Source: Ignelater luminosus
Taxonomy: Eukaryota > Arthropoda > Insecta > Coleoptera > Elateridae
Direction of reading: 5' to 3'
NCBI GenBank assembly: GCA_011009095.1
Contig: VTPC01089976.1
Coordinates: forward strand, 206,634-270,633
DNA: 64,000 nt
In this document: positions 1 through 12,520 of the stretch, piece by piece
Position numbering within the stretch: position 1 is the stretch's first letter
Layout: the number at the start of each line of letters is the position of its first letter
The notes under the pieces: generated by a model
Told to the model about the DNA's origin: nothing
What the model saw: the letters and a program-made list of their open reading frames with translations, nothing else
Database searches by the model: none
Made by a program: the position numbers and the translations under genes

Positions 1-3000
1 TGAATCTCTAAGGCATAGCCGAAGAATAGAACTATCTGTGATAAAGCAGAGCTCTTAATCTAAACACATCTAACAACAACTACTACTACAAAAATCGCTA
101 ATATAGGCTAGTTTACTTTATAGCTTTGTCATTATCCTGTAGTACAAGTTTTGCCTAGTGTCAGGTCTTTACTAATCGTCAAAGATTTCCGAGCAACTCA
201 GGAATCTATAAATTGAAATTTTAGGTCATCATAGCTCAAGAATGACGGAACCAACATTGGTCTGTTCACTCTTTCTCCTTGTGTAACCAGTTAACTCGAC
301 GGCGGTGACATAAATTATAATAATCAAAAAAGCAATTGACGCAATCTATAGGCCGAATCAAAAGTATACATGAATAAACATGCCTGTTTTGGGAACTGTT
401 AAGGATTACTATGATCAAGTGATCCAAAATAATTGACGACAGTTTGAGTTTCCCTTGAGACAAAAATAGTTTGAAAATTGGTAGCACTGAATGACTGGCT
501 GGTTAAGCAACAACTAGCAACACCGCCAGCTTTAAACTGCCAAAATCACGGAAATTCAAGCTGTCATCATTTATTTTGAATTGCTTGGTATTCATAATCA
601 GTCATTTGGAGTAGAAGAAGAAGTTTTTGGAATATTTTTCAAGTAGCCTGAATAGGAGCCTTTACCAAAATTGCTTAGATGATATAGTCGAAGACTGTAG
701 ATAAGCATGCATTACATTTTTATTTCAAAATGGACTGCAGAGATCTTAGGTACCAAATATCCATATTTAGAAATAAGACATCTATAGGAAGTATGCATAA
801 TACAACTCAAAAAACTTATCTTGGGGGCCAAAAATGAAGAATTTCTAAACAGTATTCGGACTCTCTGTAATGATTGAATAACAAAAAAGGTTTGAAATTG
901 CGCTATTGGATCTTGACACTCTGAAGCATCGTTGTTTAAAACGTTAGCCAATTATTTTTAGGGTGCCATTTAAAAAACCTTTTATACACTTTAGATAAGA
1001 CTAAAATGAGCTTGTATATTTCATTATAGTATAGAATGTTCTGTTTAATGGTTAGATGACATAAAACATAAAAAAAACCAAAATCAGGGAAGTGTAAAGG
1101 TCTTTCGGGGTGAGGAAAACCTATTCATGAATTTAGTATTAAACAAGCTTAAAGGGAGCTAAACATGTAAAAAGGATCATCTCTTGTAGTCTGATTTTTC
1201 AACAACGTTTTTTTCTTATTTAATTTGATCTCCCAAGGGATTAGTACGTATGTATTATATTATTATAAAGTGGCTAAGATGACTGACAGGTAATATCAAA
1301 CTCAGGGTGCTTCAGGCACTGAAGATTTAAGATGCTATTTTTAGCGTAAATAATTTGTTGACGTTCACAGGCGTACGATATAATAAGGTTAGATAATCAG
1401 ACTAGAAACTTTAGGAATATAGGTAAATCTTGTTGTGCCACTGAAGTTGCACAAGCGGGTAAAACTATAATGCACATAAACCTGCCAATTAGTAGTAAGC
1501 GCATAAATGAACTTGTTAGCTGCTCGTATTTACTTCTTGCAAACCTTTTATTTTAAAATCTTTTTATCCTTTTTATTGAACTTTTCCCACAAATTTAAAA
1601 ACAGACTTTTAAGAATAATTGCAAAGAAATTGTCAAAACATTGCTATTGCTTTTACTGTAATAACGTTAAATACCACTAAATGGTAAATAATTGCAAGAA
1701 AAAAGTAAAACAGTGAGTCAACATCGTCTGGAATTCATACATCAAGATCAATTGAAACATTTTCTTGCTTGTTATTCCATGTTAAATGTAATCTGGCAAT
1801 ATTAAATTTTAAAAGTACATTAATCATTGTCATTGGACAGATTCATTTTCTTCAAGCGATTTAACATGTTAGACTGTATCAATTTTTTTCTTCAAATCGG
1901 AATCTAAAAAAAATTAATTAATCGAATTGACATTATTTTCTTTTGTTTAATGAAGCAGGAAAAATCAAGACTTTTATCTATGCGCTTGCTACAACGCACT
2001 CGGTACGATTTGTAAGGTTTATGACAAAAATTTCGAATGCTACAAGGAGGTTTTGGCAACTTCTTCTGAGAAAAATCAATTTAGAACCGTTAGTCACTAA
2101 TGATGAAGTAAGATAAAGATAACGATTGCAAAATCTGACTAAGAAAGATGGAGATAATTTCCAGGGGAAAGGTATTTCAAGGCTGCTCCGAGCTACCTGA
2201 AGAGCTGCAGGTGCAAAACTAAGAGCACCTGAGAAAGGTGTGTTTACTTCTCAATTTACACTTAACAATATTCTGGAATGTGATTTGCAAATTTATTTTT
2301 TTTATTGCAGTAACATTTCGTAATAAAAAAACAAATACATAGATTCTTGATAAGGCTATTTTAATTTCGTGAAATAAATTTTTTAAGATTTACATAATTT
2401 TCAAATATTATGTCATTATTAAAGTGAAATAAGAGATCTTTTTGTTGTTGTTAAATTAAAAGTGGCAATAAATTATTAAAGACAGTTAATTTGGAGAGTC
2501 AATAAGTTATCTTCAAGTTGTTATCTGCTTAATAATAATACAATAATAATCTGAATTTTGAATTGGGGATAAATAATTTAAAATTGAATGTTTCGGAAGA
2601 GTTTCCAATAATTAGTCAACCTTGTTGGAATTATCTTGATCGTTTTCACCTATATCTTTGCATACTGATGTTTGTACCTCAGTGTATGATGCTATCTCTT
2701 TTTGTTTTATTAGTCTTCTTTATCTTAACCTCAACAATTAATAATTTATCTTAATTTTACTTTACCCTCCAGCTGAAATATTTGTATTTTCTTAAACTTG
2801 AGGTACATACTTCAACCTACTTAAATACATCAAAGAGTACTTGTACTTCGCACTAGGATGCCTGTGTTTATTTAAATGTAGTTTTTATTTTGTCATGTTT
2901 GAGCGTGTTAGCGTTAAAATAATAACGCATTGCATGCGTCTTTATTTATTATTTACGTTAATGACTAGAGATCACGAAAGAGAGAAATGCTACAGAATTT

Positions 3001-6000
3001 TGGTAGCACGCGATTGTTGTGTTGCTGTTATTATTGTTATTGACTTGTGTATATTTTAAAAATTATTATTATGAGTGGTAGGTAATTTTAAATTTAAATG
3101 AGAGCATTTTTTCGACTTCCGGGTTAGATGACTTTGATAAAAAAAATTAACACAATCCATGCCCGCATACAAATCATCTAGAACAAATTAAGAGAAAAAT
3201 TACCGCATGAGGAAAAAAAATAGAAAATTTTTAATTAACTAAACCAAGAAGTGTAGATGAAAGCTTAGTACCTGGAAAGAGTTAGAAATATGAGAAAGTT
3301 GTTTTGAAATATAAACTAGAATATTAAAAATCCAAATCGGGCAATAATTTTGGACATACCTCTGTGATAAAATCTTGTTAACTTACCTCAAAATTGGTTT
3401 AGAATTTCTCTCTTAATCAACTAACGATGAGAATATAATACCAGAATTCAGCAAAAGAAAATATAACGTAAAAAACTTAAACTTGAAGGTTGATGGATGA
3501 GATAACCGGAACTTCCTAATTTAAGGATCCCTCCATGGTCTAATTTTAACGGAGTATAATAATTAACGAGTTCTAAATTTAGAGGAATTCATCTTTTAGG
3601 TTTGTATCAAATTTCTCAGCAGGCAGAGTTAAGCAAACTTTTTTATAATAATTCTTGCATGTTATCTAAGCCTATCAGTAATAAATCTATAATTTGGTTC
3701 GGTAGCATAAAAAGTCAGGTCTACGCCCTTCCTTGACTTTTTTTGTATTCGAAACCTTCTCAAGCTTTCTGGAGCTCTATTTGCTTTCCAAACCAGTGGT
3801 GATACTGGAGATTCAAAAGACCAAGGACTCCAAGAATGGACCCGTTATGCCTGTATACGTCTGTCGAAATTCGATTGTCCTTTATGATTTCCTGTTCAAC
3901 ATCAACATCAGAGTGAAACGCCTACATTTTGATAAATAGAACTTCTGCTTTGCCTTCTACAGGCAAAACTGTATGAATATGATAGTGACTGGATCAATTA
4001 ATAAGCGCTGGATGGAAAATCTACCTATTTCTTCATGAAACCCAGAAGTTTTTATAAAGTATATAGTTCATCCCGGCTTGCCCCTATAGTATATCTTCTC
4101 TAAAATCAACATCTGATTTTCCATCGTCACTCAAGAATTGATGGTTTGATTTTTTCAATAAAACAGAAACGCGTTTCTTACAATTATTATTATTCAGTAA
4201 TCTTGTCAGTTACATGAGTATCGCCGATTCATCAATTAATATAGCTGACACTTTTGTGTACAAATCTGGCAGACTTCTAGTTTTCTTACATTCAAAATCG
4301 CAAACACAGCAATTTACAATCACTAATTGCTTTGCATACAGTAATGTGGAGATAGTTGCAACGCGACGGAAGAAATGAAAGTTGTAGGTAACCCAGGAAA
4401 CATAAAGAAAGACTAAGATTTGGATATCCGAACTTCTACTAATCTATTTTTTAGTGTCAGATGGCGATCACTGACAATCATCATTACAATGTTGCGTCCA
4501 AATCATCAGTTTGGTAAGACTTAAATATTTGACTTAAATTTGCTAATGAGCACCGATCGTAACTTTCTTCAATAAACCAAACAGGCTTGGCTGTATGTTT
4601 TGTGAGTCTTATTCGATTTTTCTACGACATACAACCACAGGCGTGAAACATGAAAAATCACAATATGGCTAGACATTAAGTCACTTATTTTCCCAATCCT
4701 GTAAAGGCTACTTTCAGTTCTGTCGAAATTTGCTTTGGAAGATAATCTAATTAAATCTTTACTTTTCTTAGAAAACCACAACTGAAGAACGTCGTATAGC
4801 AAAAACTGCAAGCTAAACCAGTTTGGATAAATTTAAAATGCTTAGCATTCAGGAGATACACAACCTTTAGATTAGTACTTTGAGTAAATAACAATATAAT
4901 GTCATTTTTCTTGTTTCAATGAATTGTTTTATTATCGACTTATCAGTCTTTTCATTTGAATATTAGACTGTCTAACTTACAAATACAATTTTGCTTTTAG
5001 AAGTTCATTTTGCTGCATGGATTGCGACGATGACTATTTACCTGTTTAGCTCAAGTGCTTTTGTCATCTAATGTTGTTTTTGCTACTCTTTGCCCCGATA
5101 CTGATACTCAAGCGCCCAAATTCAAGTAAACGTATTTACGATCGATTATGAAAATTGCTGTTGTATGAGTGCTGAATAATTCGGTCTTGGTCAGTCTGGA
5201 CATTTGTCGGTTTTGTGTAAAAGATCTTTGAACAGTTTTGGTTTTTTCGTGTGAATTTCAAGCAAAAGTTTGGTACCAATTAAATTTAAATGAGATATAA
5301 AGCTAAAAGAACAAATATCGGTTTTGACTGGTTTTATTCTTTATCCGGTTTTGATTACTACTTCTTCGATTGCATAATACTTGGAGATTGCGGGAGTCGA
5401 ATTTCTTTCTCTACACAGACTTCAGATTTGACGAATCAACCCTACCTTTTTGATACATGGAAGAGCAGTTTTGGCTTTTCTTATATTAAGAATTGAAATT
5501 GAAAGTTTCTGTTATCACTTGGTTCTGCTAGGTCTGAACTCTGTAGGAAACTTTGGGGGTTTTATCAAGTTTTGGTTTGTGATGAACATATGAAAATGCT
5601 GCTCAGCATTATTAACAGAGTTGGAGGCGGACTCATCTTAAACCATGATCCCTACTAATGTTATTTTATTACACCATTGTGTACAACTTACATTGTTTAT
5701 ATGCTGGTCTGGTCATTACTTATTATTTTCCCAAACTGTTTTTATCTTTTGATCTTGTGAAACAGAAAGATAAAACACTGTTTAGGCAAGACCAAGACTA
5801 TTGGCAAGAAACTCTTTCTAGAGAGTTTTTTTAAAGAAACAAGACACTGTCATGTGCATGGGCGCAGTTTTTGTTTATGATAATTTTTCAAAGACCCGAT
5901 TCACGTATTATATCACTGTGAAGCACATACCAACATGTAAACATACCATCCTTAAGTTAGCTACATTGAGCCAAGAAGAGAAGGGAAGGGTGCGGAAAAG

Positions 6001-9000
6001 GAAAATTCTGGACCTTGTTAAAGATGCAAGATTTCTCTGTTGGTACTATAGCATCTGAAGAGTACAGCAGTCTTATAATATTTGCAGTGCAGAGACCATT
6101 TTTAAGGAAATTTAATAATAATGAATCTATTGATCTGTATTTTTCCCAAATTACCTTTTTTACTACTTATGTACTAAATGTTTTTCTTTGAGCTACTCCC
6201 TTCCCAAACCTCTTCTTTTGGCCTTTGGCCATTCGAATGCATTCTAAGACAAAAGCAGTATCTACGAAATCCCATAGCCTTGCAAGTTGTACCTTTTCTT
6301 CTTTACTTTTTTTTAGTCCGATTTAAGTGAGCTAAGATAATTTGGCAAAGGTACTTAAAATTTTATTGTGTAAAAGCTCTAATCGAAAAGCTCTTATAAA
6401 AAAAAGTCCTGGACATTAAAAGTAAGAGGAAAACTTCAAATAAAGAAATTAGATTCATTTGCAATGTAAACACCCAAAAGAATTTTCAAAATGGTAATGC
6501 ATCTGGTCAAGATAATGATCAAGAATTTAGCAGAATCCATATAGTCCAGAGTGTAAGTTTTTCATTTTTGTGATTTTATGTTTCCAGACAACGTTCTAGG
6601 GCATAATTTATGAATTTATGATGGTTGTAAAAATCTACTGCCGTTATACCTGTTTATAGTGCGAGGATGATTGACATATTTCCCAAATTATAGTGGGTAT
6701 AATACCGGCATTTTGACTCAAATCGTGAGATAAGTTTATTTTCCTCGTTCTGCAACCTAATTAGTATAGGCGCTTATTTTAGAATAAAACAGCGATCATA
6801 AACTACCAACCAACAGATTTATAACATTTTGTAATTCCAAAACGGAAATTGAAAAAAATTGATGTGAATTACAGAAGTACGATATCTTTGTTAGTTCGAA
6901 CTATTTATTCTGATTAGTTTCGTTCTGACTAGCACACAGTAATCAGAATTGAGACAATAAATTTTTAATTTTTCTAAAACCCCAACGATCTCAACAGTTT
7001 ATTTCCTATAATACCACCAATCGGAAATAAACCTTCATATAAGAATTTTTCTAAAAAATTTACTCTATAATTATGTTATTAGTGTGCAGGTAACTAAATT
7101 ATGAAAAAAGTTTTATTTGTGAGATGCAGCTAATTTTAAACTTCACAGCTCATATTTCAAAAAACAATTTTAAATCTCACCCATAATTAGCGTTTTCAAA
7201 TCCCTTTTAAAGGAAAATAAAAAAAAACAACGGCAAAAGTTTAGAGTGAGCAAATTATTTTAAAGTCTTGTTTTTGCCAAAATACATGCATGCATGTTAG
7301 GTACCATAAAAGATGAAAACTGTGTACTTTGCTTAAATTCTTCCTTTACATGGATTAATGATGTCTAATTTATTATAATCATGCATGTTATACGTGTAGT
7401 CTAAAAGTTTTGAAGTTGTTATATAGTCTTAAAGATTAATAACATTGTAATATTGCTTAATTACTTTCAAATTTACTATTTAGTCGGTCTTTTCTATCTT
7501 AATGCCTCAAGGAATGTTATTAAATTGTTTAATGTGCAAAACGATTTCCAAAAAGACAAAAAACGTTAAACCATCTTTAGAAGAGAAAGATGCTCATTAT
7601 GGTTTTAAACAGGAAATGTGTGAAAAATAGCCTTTCAAATTTACAAAAAGAAAAGATCTTTTTGTCGAGTTGTCTTTGTAATATTATTGATGTTAATTAG
7701 TAACACAAAATTATGCTATAAAGCACGATAGTATATTTCAGGAATTTCGTGGCTAAAACTCTATTTCGTTCTATTTTAATTTAAATTTTGATATTTTTGT
7801 CTCTTCCTTCTTCATTATGATATTATAAACTAATAGTAAAATCATTAAGAAAATTTGTTTCTTAAAGATTGACCTCGAGTTGAATTTTTAAAAATATGCT
7901 GGAATGATTTATAAGTGTTCTTTTAATATTGTTGTGCGGCCCATCTCGAAATGGTTTTTTATGATTATAAATTAGGTAATACAATTTCTATAACTATAAC
8001 AAAAATTTTTATATTGAACATTGTCGTCTTGAAGAAGTTCCTTGAGTGGTTCTGTTAGAATGAATGCCACACATAAATCTATATATATCAAAGTGTGCAA
8101 TGATAATTTTCCTAATCTTTGCAATTATCTGCATTTAATACTTAGCTACCTTCATGACAATACATACTTTCTTCCAAGCCCCTAGTGTGCTCTTTTTCAG
8201 TTGTTGACATTGACCAGACAAGTCAAAAAGAGGTAACGGTCAAAGATTACTTATTCCGCTTGATTTAAGCTTTTAAGTATTATAATATGGTGTGTCTGTT
8301 TGTCATATCTAGTATTTAAAAGCTATTTTTCTCTTACCGTTCTTAATAGACAGAAAAAGATGATTTGCACTTGCGAAAAACTGTAACCAAGACTTTGGTT
8401 GCTATGGAACCAACAGTGTATACCTATAACTGTTCAAAATCATTTATAGTACTAATGATATTACCGAAAGAAAGAAAAAAAATAAAAAGGTTTTAGTTGA
8501 TAGATAATTGGTTTCTTTGCACGTAACTCTGTAGTCATTTAGAAGCAAGTTTCTTTACGTTAAACATTTTGATGTCTTCAATCAGTAACAGTATGTGAAG
8601 AAAATAGCCAGAAATCCATTAAGATTACGGAAAAGAACAAGAATTTGCTTTGGGGAGCTGCTACAACTTCTATTGTGGAGTACCTACAAACTCCAAGCAA
8701 GCAAACAATTCATTGTTACTAATAAAAAAGTTTTACTCTTCTTTGGCAGGAATAGTTAAATAATATGAGTTTTTGGGGTTTAACTACCTGCTAAGTTTTG
8801 TGGTTTCTGTGGTTTTTCGCTGTTGAGATCAAAAAGGCACTGGTCATATTTGTTGAGGTCTGTAAAACGTACTCTTTTGACATTTGCCTTCACCACTAAA
8901 GAAAACCATAATAAAAACTTAATGAGAACAATCGACCCGGGGATTCATCTCTGAACATCCCGAATGTAACCACAGCGCATGGGCTACTAATTATGTGGCT

Positions 9001-9389
9001 CGATGTTTTCGCCATTGACAGGGTAGAAATCTACACGGTTCAGAGTTTCTAAAGAAGCTCTTCGTACCAAAATTAATCATTGAACAGGCCGAGGTAGTGA
9101 TTTTATTTAATAAACCACGATAATATAGCGATAAGCATCACCACAGCTTTGCATCTACAAAATTAAGATATTTTAAAGAAATTTTAGAAAAGTTAAGGTC
9201 TAATTTTCTAAAAGAGTGCCCATTTGTTAGACCGGTGCATGATTAGTAATTAGGGATTTAGTAGATTTTTCTCCTTTTAAGTCTAGAACTACAATATCTG
9301 CTTTTGTAAGAACTCGAGCAATACTTTTGGTTACTGAAGGTTACTTCCAACGTAGAATTGTCGCAAGACTGGAGTTTCGCAGACTTATA
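1..9389. other. Upstream AT-rich sequence, no gene recognised
   Basis: This stretch holds only short ORFs (under about 85 codons) in AT-rich sequence. None shows a recognisable domain, a coding-like composition or a convincing splice context. I see no RNA gene or obvious tandem repeat. It lies 5' of the promoter-like block at 11.65-11.85 kb and is best read as intergenic or far-upstream sequence. Confidence 0.6.
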
Positions 9390-10090
9390 TACCCAAAATA
9401 TAAATCACTGTCAAAGTCAGTTGTTGATTGGCCCAGAGACGGGAGGCTTTGAATAACTAATACTAACTAGGAATGATGTAATATTCAAATTGTGGTAAGA
9501 CGGAGTTCATTTTAGACGTCAACTGCATGTGGTCCAAATAGAGCTACAGAATACTACTGGACTTTCCACGATAAGCAGGTGACCAGTTAGAGTCTCAAGG
9601 CTTCAGCGCCACCATCGAGAAGATTTAGATAGGTTCAAGAGCAACTAAGACGTGATGAAGATTTTTAGAACACCGTCTTGATCTCTGATGAAACCAGAAC
9701 AGTGTAGATAATTGAAGACTTCGGGTTTAAAGGCAATCGAGATGTCAGTTTCGATTACAGAATACTTTTTTTACTCTAGATCTTTTTTCGAGGAGACAGT
9801 AGGGTATTCATTCTGGATTAGAATCATGCTTGGTACAAAAACTTTTTTAGTCCTTGTTTTGAGAACCATAAAAACAGAAACATTTTCAGAGATTGTGTGA
9901 GGTTAAAGAGAGGTACTGTGGGTGAAGAATCTAGCTTTATGGACGATAATGCCCTACTACTCAGACAATTACAAAGGATGAGTATCACGTTTGGATAAGT
10001 TTCAAAAATATCATTTGCAATTAAACGGATGAGGCATCTGGAAAGGCAAGATTTTTAAGGTATTAGTATCTGGAGATCGTGGACTTTAAA
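9390..10090 (+). mobile_element. Decayed Tc1-like transposon relic
   Basis: Broken + strand translations resemble, in order, parts of a Tc1-type transposase. A stretch near 9530-9570 reads ELQNTTGLSTISR-like, matching the HTH/linker region. One near 9675-9700 reads NTVLISDETR, matching the first catalytic motif (family form SDESRF). One near 9930-9955 reads VGEESSFMDDNA, matching the second catalytic motif (family form ..QDNARPH). Stops and frame changes separate them, and no third acidic motif or terminal repeats could be delimited. The order and spacing fit a Tc1 transposase of about 340 residues. The boundaries are approximate, and the call rests on short motifs in a heavily mutated copy. 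Confidence 0.5.
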
Positions 10091-11640
10091 AATATAAAGG
10101 AGTGTCTAGAATGCTAGAATATTAAACAAGAGTTTGTTACATTCATAAAACTAATAAATAGTAATAAGGAGGTAGTTACCCCCACTTGTATCCGCCTTTG
10201 GTTCGATGTCTTTCATTTTCAAAAATTTAAATGGTTTATAGCACATCAAAAAGCGTCACATGTCTCTTATTAATTTTATTGGCATAACAGTAAAACGATT
10301 TTTCTGTTTTCTCTTATGGCTGCAAAATGTTTTCCAATCTTTCTTTATTATCATCTCATACATCTTGATAAGAAAATTCCACGGACTTATATGAACAATT
10401 TATAGCGTTTCTTAACGGTACTAAATACGCTGACATTAAATACTGGCAATGAGTAAATTTCGGCAGTTCTTTGAGTTATTTCATTGCCACACCCCAATTA
10501 TAATATCTAAACAAATAAAAATTTAGATAATAATACACAACAACCACAATGCAATAATTAAACAACATTAAAATTGTTTTTGATTTATTTTGTTCAGTAT
10601 ACCTATAGCCAATATTTAAAGTGCCCTAACTATAAATTAAATTTCTTGACAATTTGGTCGGCACATTTATATCTTCTTCTTTGTTTTTTGCAATTTCATC
10701 TCATACCGGTAGTTAAAAAGTTGCAACTGAAGCCTTATTTACATAATTACAGGTTGTATCTTCTGCATATTTTTGTAATGCTTTTGATTCAAGTTGTAAT
10801 TAATAATGTTAATGAATTTTTATAGCAGTTTAAGTTTGGTTTTGATTTTGAGCAAATCAAAATTAGTATAAATCATCGTATAGAAATTATTAAAACACGC
10901 AAACTTTATAAAATTAATTTTTGTGATTAGAGGCTATTTTAAAAAGTTTCTGCTAATTATCATCGTGGAAATTCTAAATTATATGCTATTATAACACATA
11001 CCAGCAAAAAAGAAATCCTAGCAGGCGTTTCTATTTTTAACCAAACCACCTACTTAATATGTTATTTATTTAAGTTCAATATTTATGGAACAAGAATTAA
11101 CAGAAACTTCTTTATAGAAAGAATTAATCAATTAAAATTGTAACATTTGACAGTTCGTAAAAATTAATAATTATAATAGTCGTTTGCTAGATGTTCTATT
11201 TTACGAACATCGCTCCAAATACATAAATAAATAAATAATATACACAAGTTCACACCCAACAAAATTTTTTAAAACCATTTTATATTCGAATTCCGTAATA
11301 AAATTTTTAATACCAAAATTAAATTGTAAAACATTAAGAAAAAACCTAGAATTAAAAAGGATATTAATTTTCTGACCTTTCATCATAACTAAAGACTATA
11401 ATCTATAAGGAAGCACATATTCATAAATTCAAACCAAATTGGCAATGCCAAAAATTATAAATACCGTTTGATTTAAACGAAATATTTAAAGATAATTTTC
11501 TAGTTTTTTTTTTCTTATTTTCATAATAGAAAAAAATCGATCTGGTCAAAACGACTGCTATAATATTTCAAATGTAATCTCACATCGACACTTAACCTAA
11601 CCAAGAATGATTTTCAATAAAACCTGTAGATTATATAACA
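10091..11640. other. AT-rich spacer, nothing recognised
   Basis: This is very AT-rich sequence with no coding-like segment, repeat or RNA structure that I can support. It separates the Tc1-like relic from the promoter-like block upstream of the ATG exon at 11850. Confidence 0.5.
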
Positions 11641-11644
11641 AGTG

Positions 11645-11849
11645 GCCAGTGTTAAACAGGTGGGAAGGGGGGCGAAGTCGTCCCCGCCCCCCCATTGGTC
11701 AACTGCTTGCGGCCAAGTAGACGTCAGTTTGCCTCGAGCTTTCTTTCTTACTAGTCAAGTTCTTGCCATAAGAATGTGCCTTAATAATTAATATATAAGT
11801 GTGTTGCTTCTTTTTGTTGCCGATAATAAAACGGAAAATTTTTATAAAC
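11645..11849 (+). promoter_or_regulatory. Putative core promoter and short 5' UTR of the ATG exon at 11850
   Basis: A sharp GC-rich block in AT-rich surroundings contains a stacked set of promoter elements. There is a GC-box-like tract (tccccgccccccc, 11681-11693), an inverted CCAAT box (ATTGG, 11694-11698), a CRE-like GACGTCA (11720-11726) and a TATA-like TATATAA (11792-11798). The last sits about 52 bp before the ATG at 11850, so transcription could start near 11820-11830 with a short leader. The ATG context (aaacATGg) is good for an insect. This is pattern recognition only; no initiator was pinned down. Confidence 0.5.
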
Positions 11850-12095
11850 ATGGATAACAATCCGGATTCACCGGACTCCATTTCGAGTGACCAACTTACC
11901 GTCGATTTGTTGACGCCGCGTTCCAAACGACGTAGAGTACTCATTAATGATCCAAACGAAATTGTGAACGACGTTGAACGTCGGGATGAACATGGCACCC
12001 CAGATATCAACAATAAAAATACTAATAATAACGATGTTGGTTTTGTTTTGATGGATGAAGAGCAAAATCCTGAAAACGGCGAAGAAGATGATGAA
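11850..12095 (+). CDS. Putative first coding exon, acidic protein N-terminus (possibly TfAP-2)
   Basis: The exon opens with an ATG in a good context behind the promoter-like block and runs 82 codons to a donor, gaa|GTATGT, at 12096; it ends in phase 0. The peptide starts MDNNPDSPDSISSDQ and carries a basic cluster (PRSKRRRV, about residues 23-30) that could be a nuclear localisation signal. An Asn-rich stretch follows, then a highly acidic tail ending NGEEDDE. It has no recognisable fold and looks disordered, as expected of a nuclear regulator's N-terminus. Reading through the donor adds only 11 residues before a stop, which supports splicing. Its end phase fits both the cassette at 26263 and the AP-2 exon at 62923, so a first exon of AP-2 is attractive. 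It could equally belong to another gene whose remaining exons I did not recognise. Real-exon status is likelier than the AP-2 assignment. Confidence 0.55.
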
Positions 12096-12299
12096 GTATG
12101 TATTTTCCGTATTTCCAATTTGATTATTTAAAATTTTTATTTGGCATAACCGCATGAGTTTAAGTTTCAACTAGCAACCACCCATATTAGTATAAAATTA
12201 ACAAGAACCACAGCAAACAGGATATTTAAAGAAATCGCTATAGCGAATGTAATTTGCGTTATTTGCATTCTGATGTAAATAGCGAGAAAGATAAATTCG

Positions 12300-12520
12300 A
12301 CCACAGGTATGTTGTGGTACGAGGTTGAAAGCACGACAACCTCATGGTACCCTGCGGGAGGGTTTCCTAGTTAACCCGGGGCGAATCTACCTGCTCTCTC
12401 GGGTTCCTGCCGTGACCGACCGTTGCAGTCTCCGCTTTACAATTCACTCTCGGTCTTGGCCTTTGAATTTTATTGTTGTCGTTTGGCGGGTTCGTGTTTA
12501 TTGGCATTTATAGTTGCTTT
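12300..12520. other. GC-rich island of unknown nature in the putative first intron
   Basis: This is a distinct GC-rich block about 200 bp past the donor at 12096. It contains an imperfect stem (ggtacgaggttg near 12316, pairing with caacctc..gtacc downstream). One frame is open for 62 codons, but it has no ATG-supported start, no domain and no matching splice signals. It could be a regulatory element, a non-coding exon or a repeat fragment. I do not recognise it. Confidence 0.35.

Noticed and set aside
3700..3950. Apparent similarity between 3.7 kb and 59.4 kb (ACRCCCTTCC phrases)
   Set aside because: Only a short shared phrase; the surrounding sequence does not align.
11699..12118. Minus-strand ORF of 139 codons opposite the first exon
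   Set aside because: Ser-rich shadow of the acidic + strand exon. The + strand has the promoter order, start context and donor.
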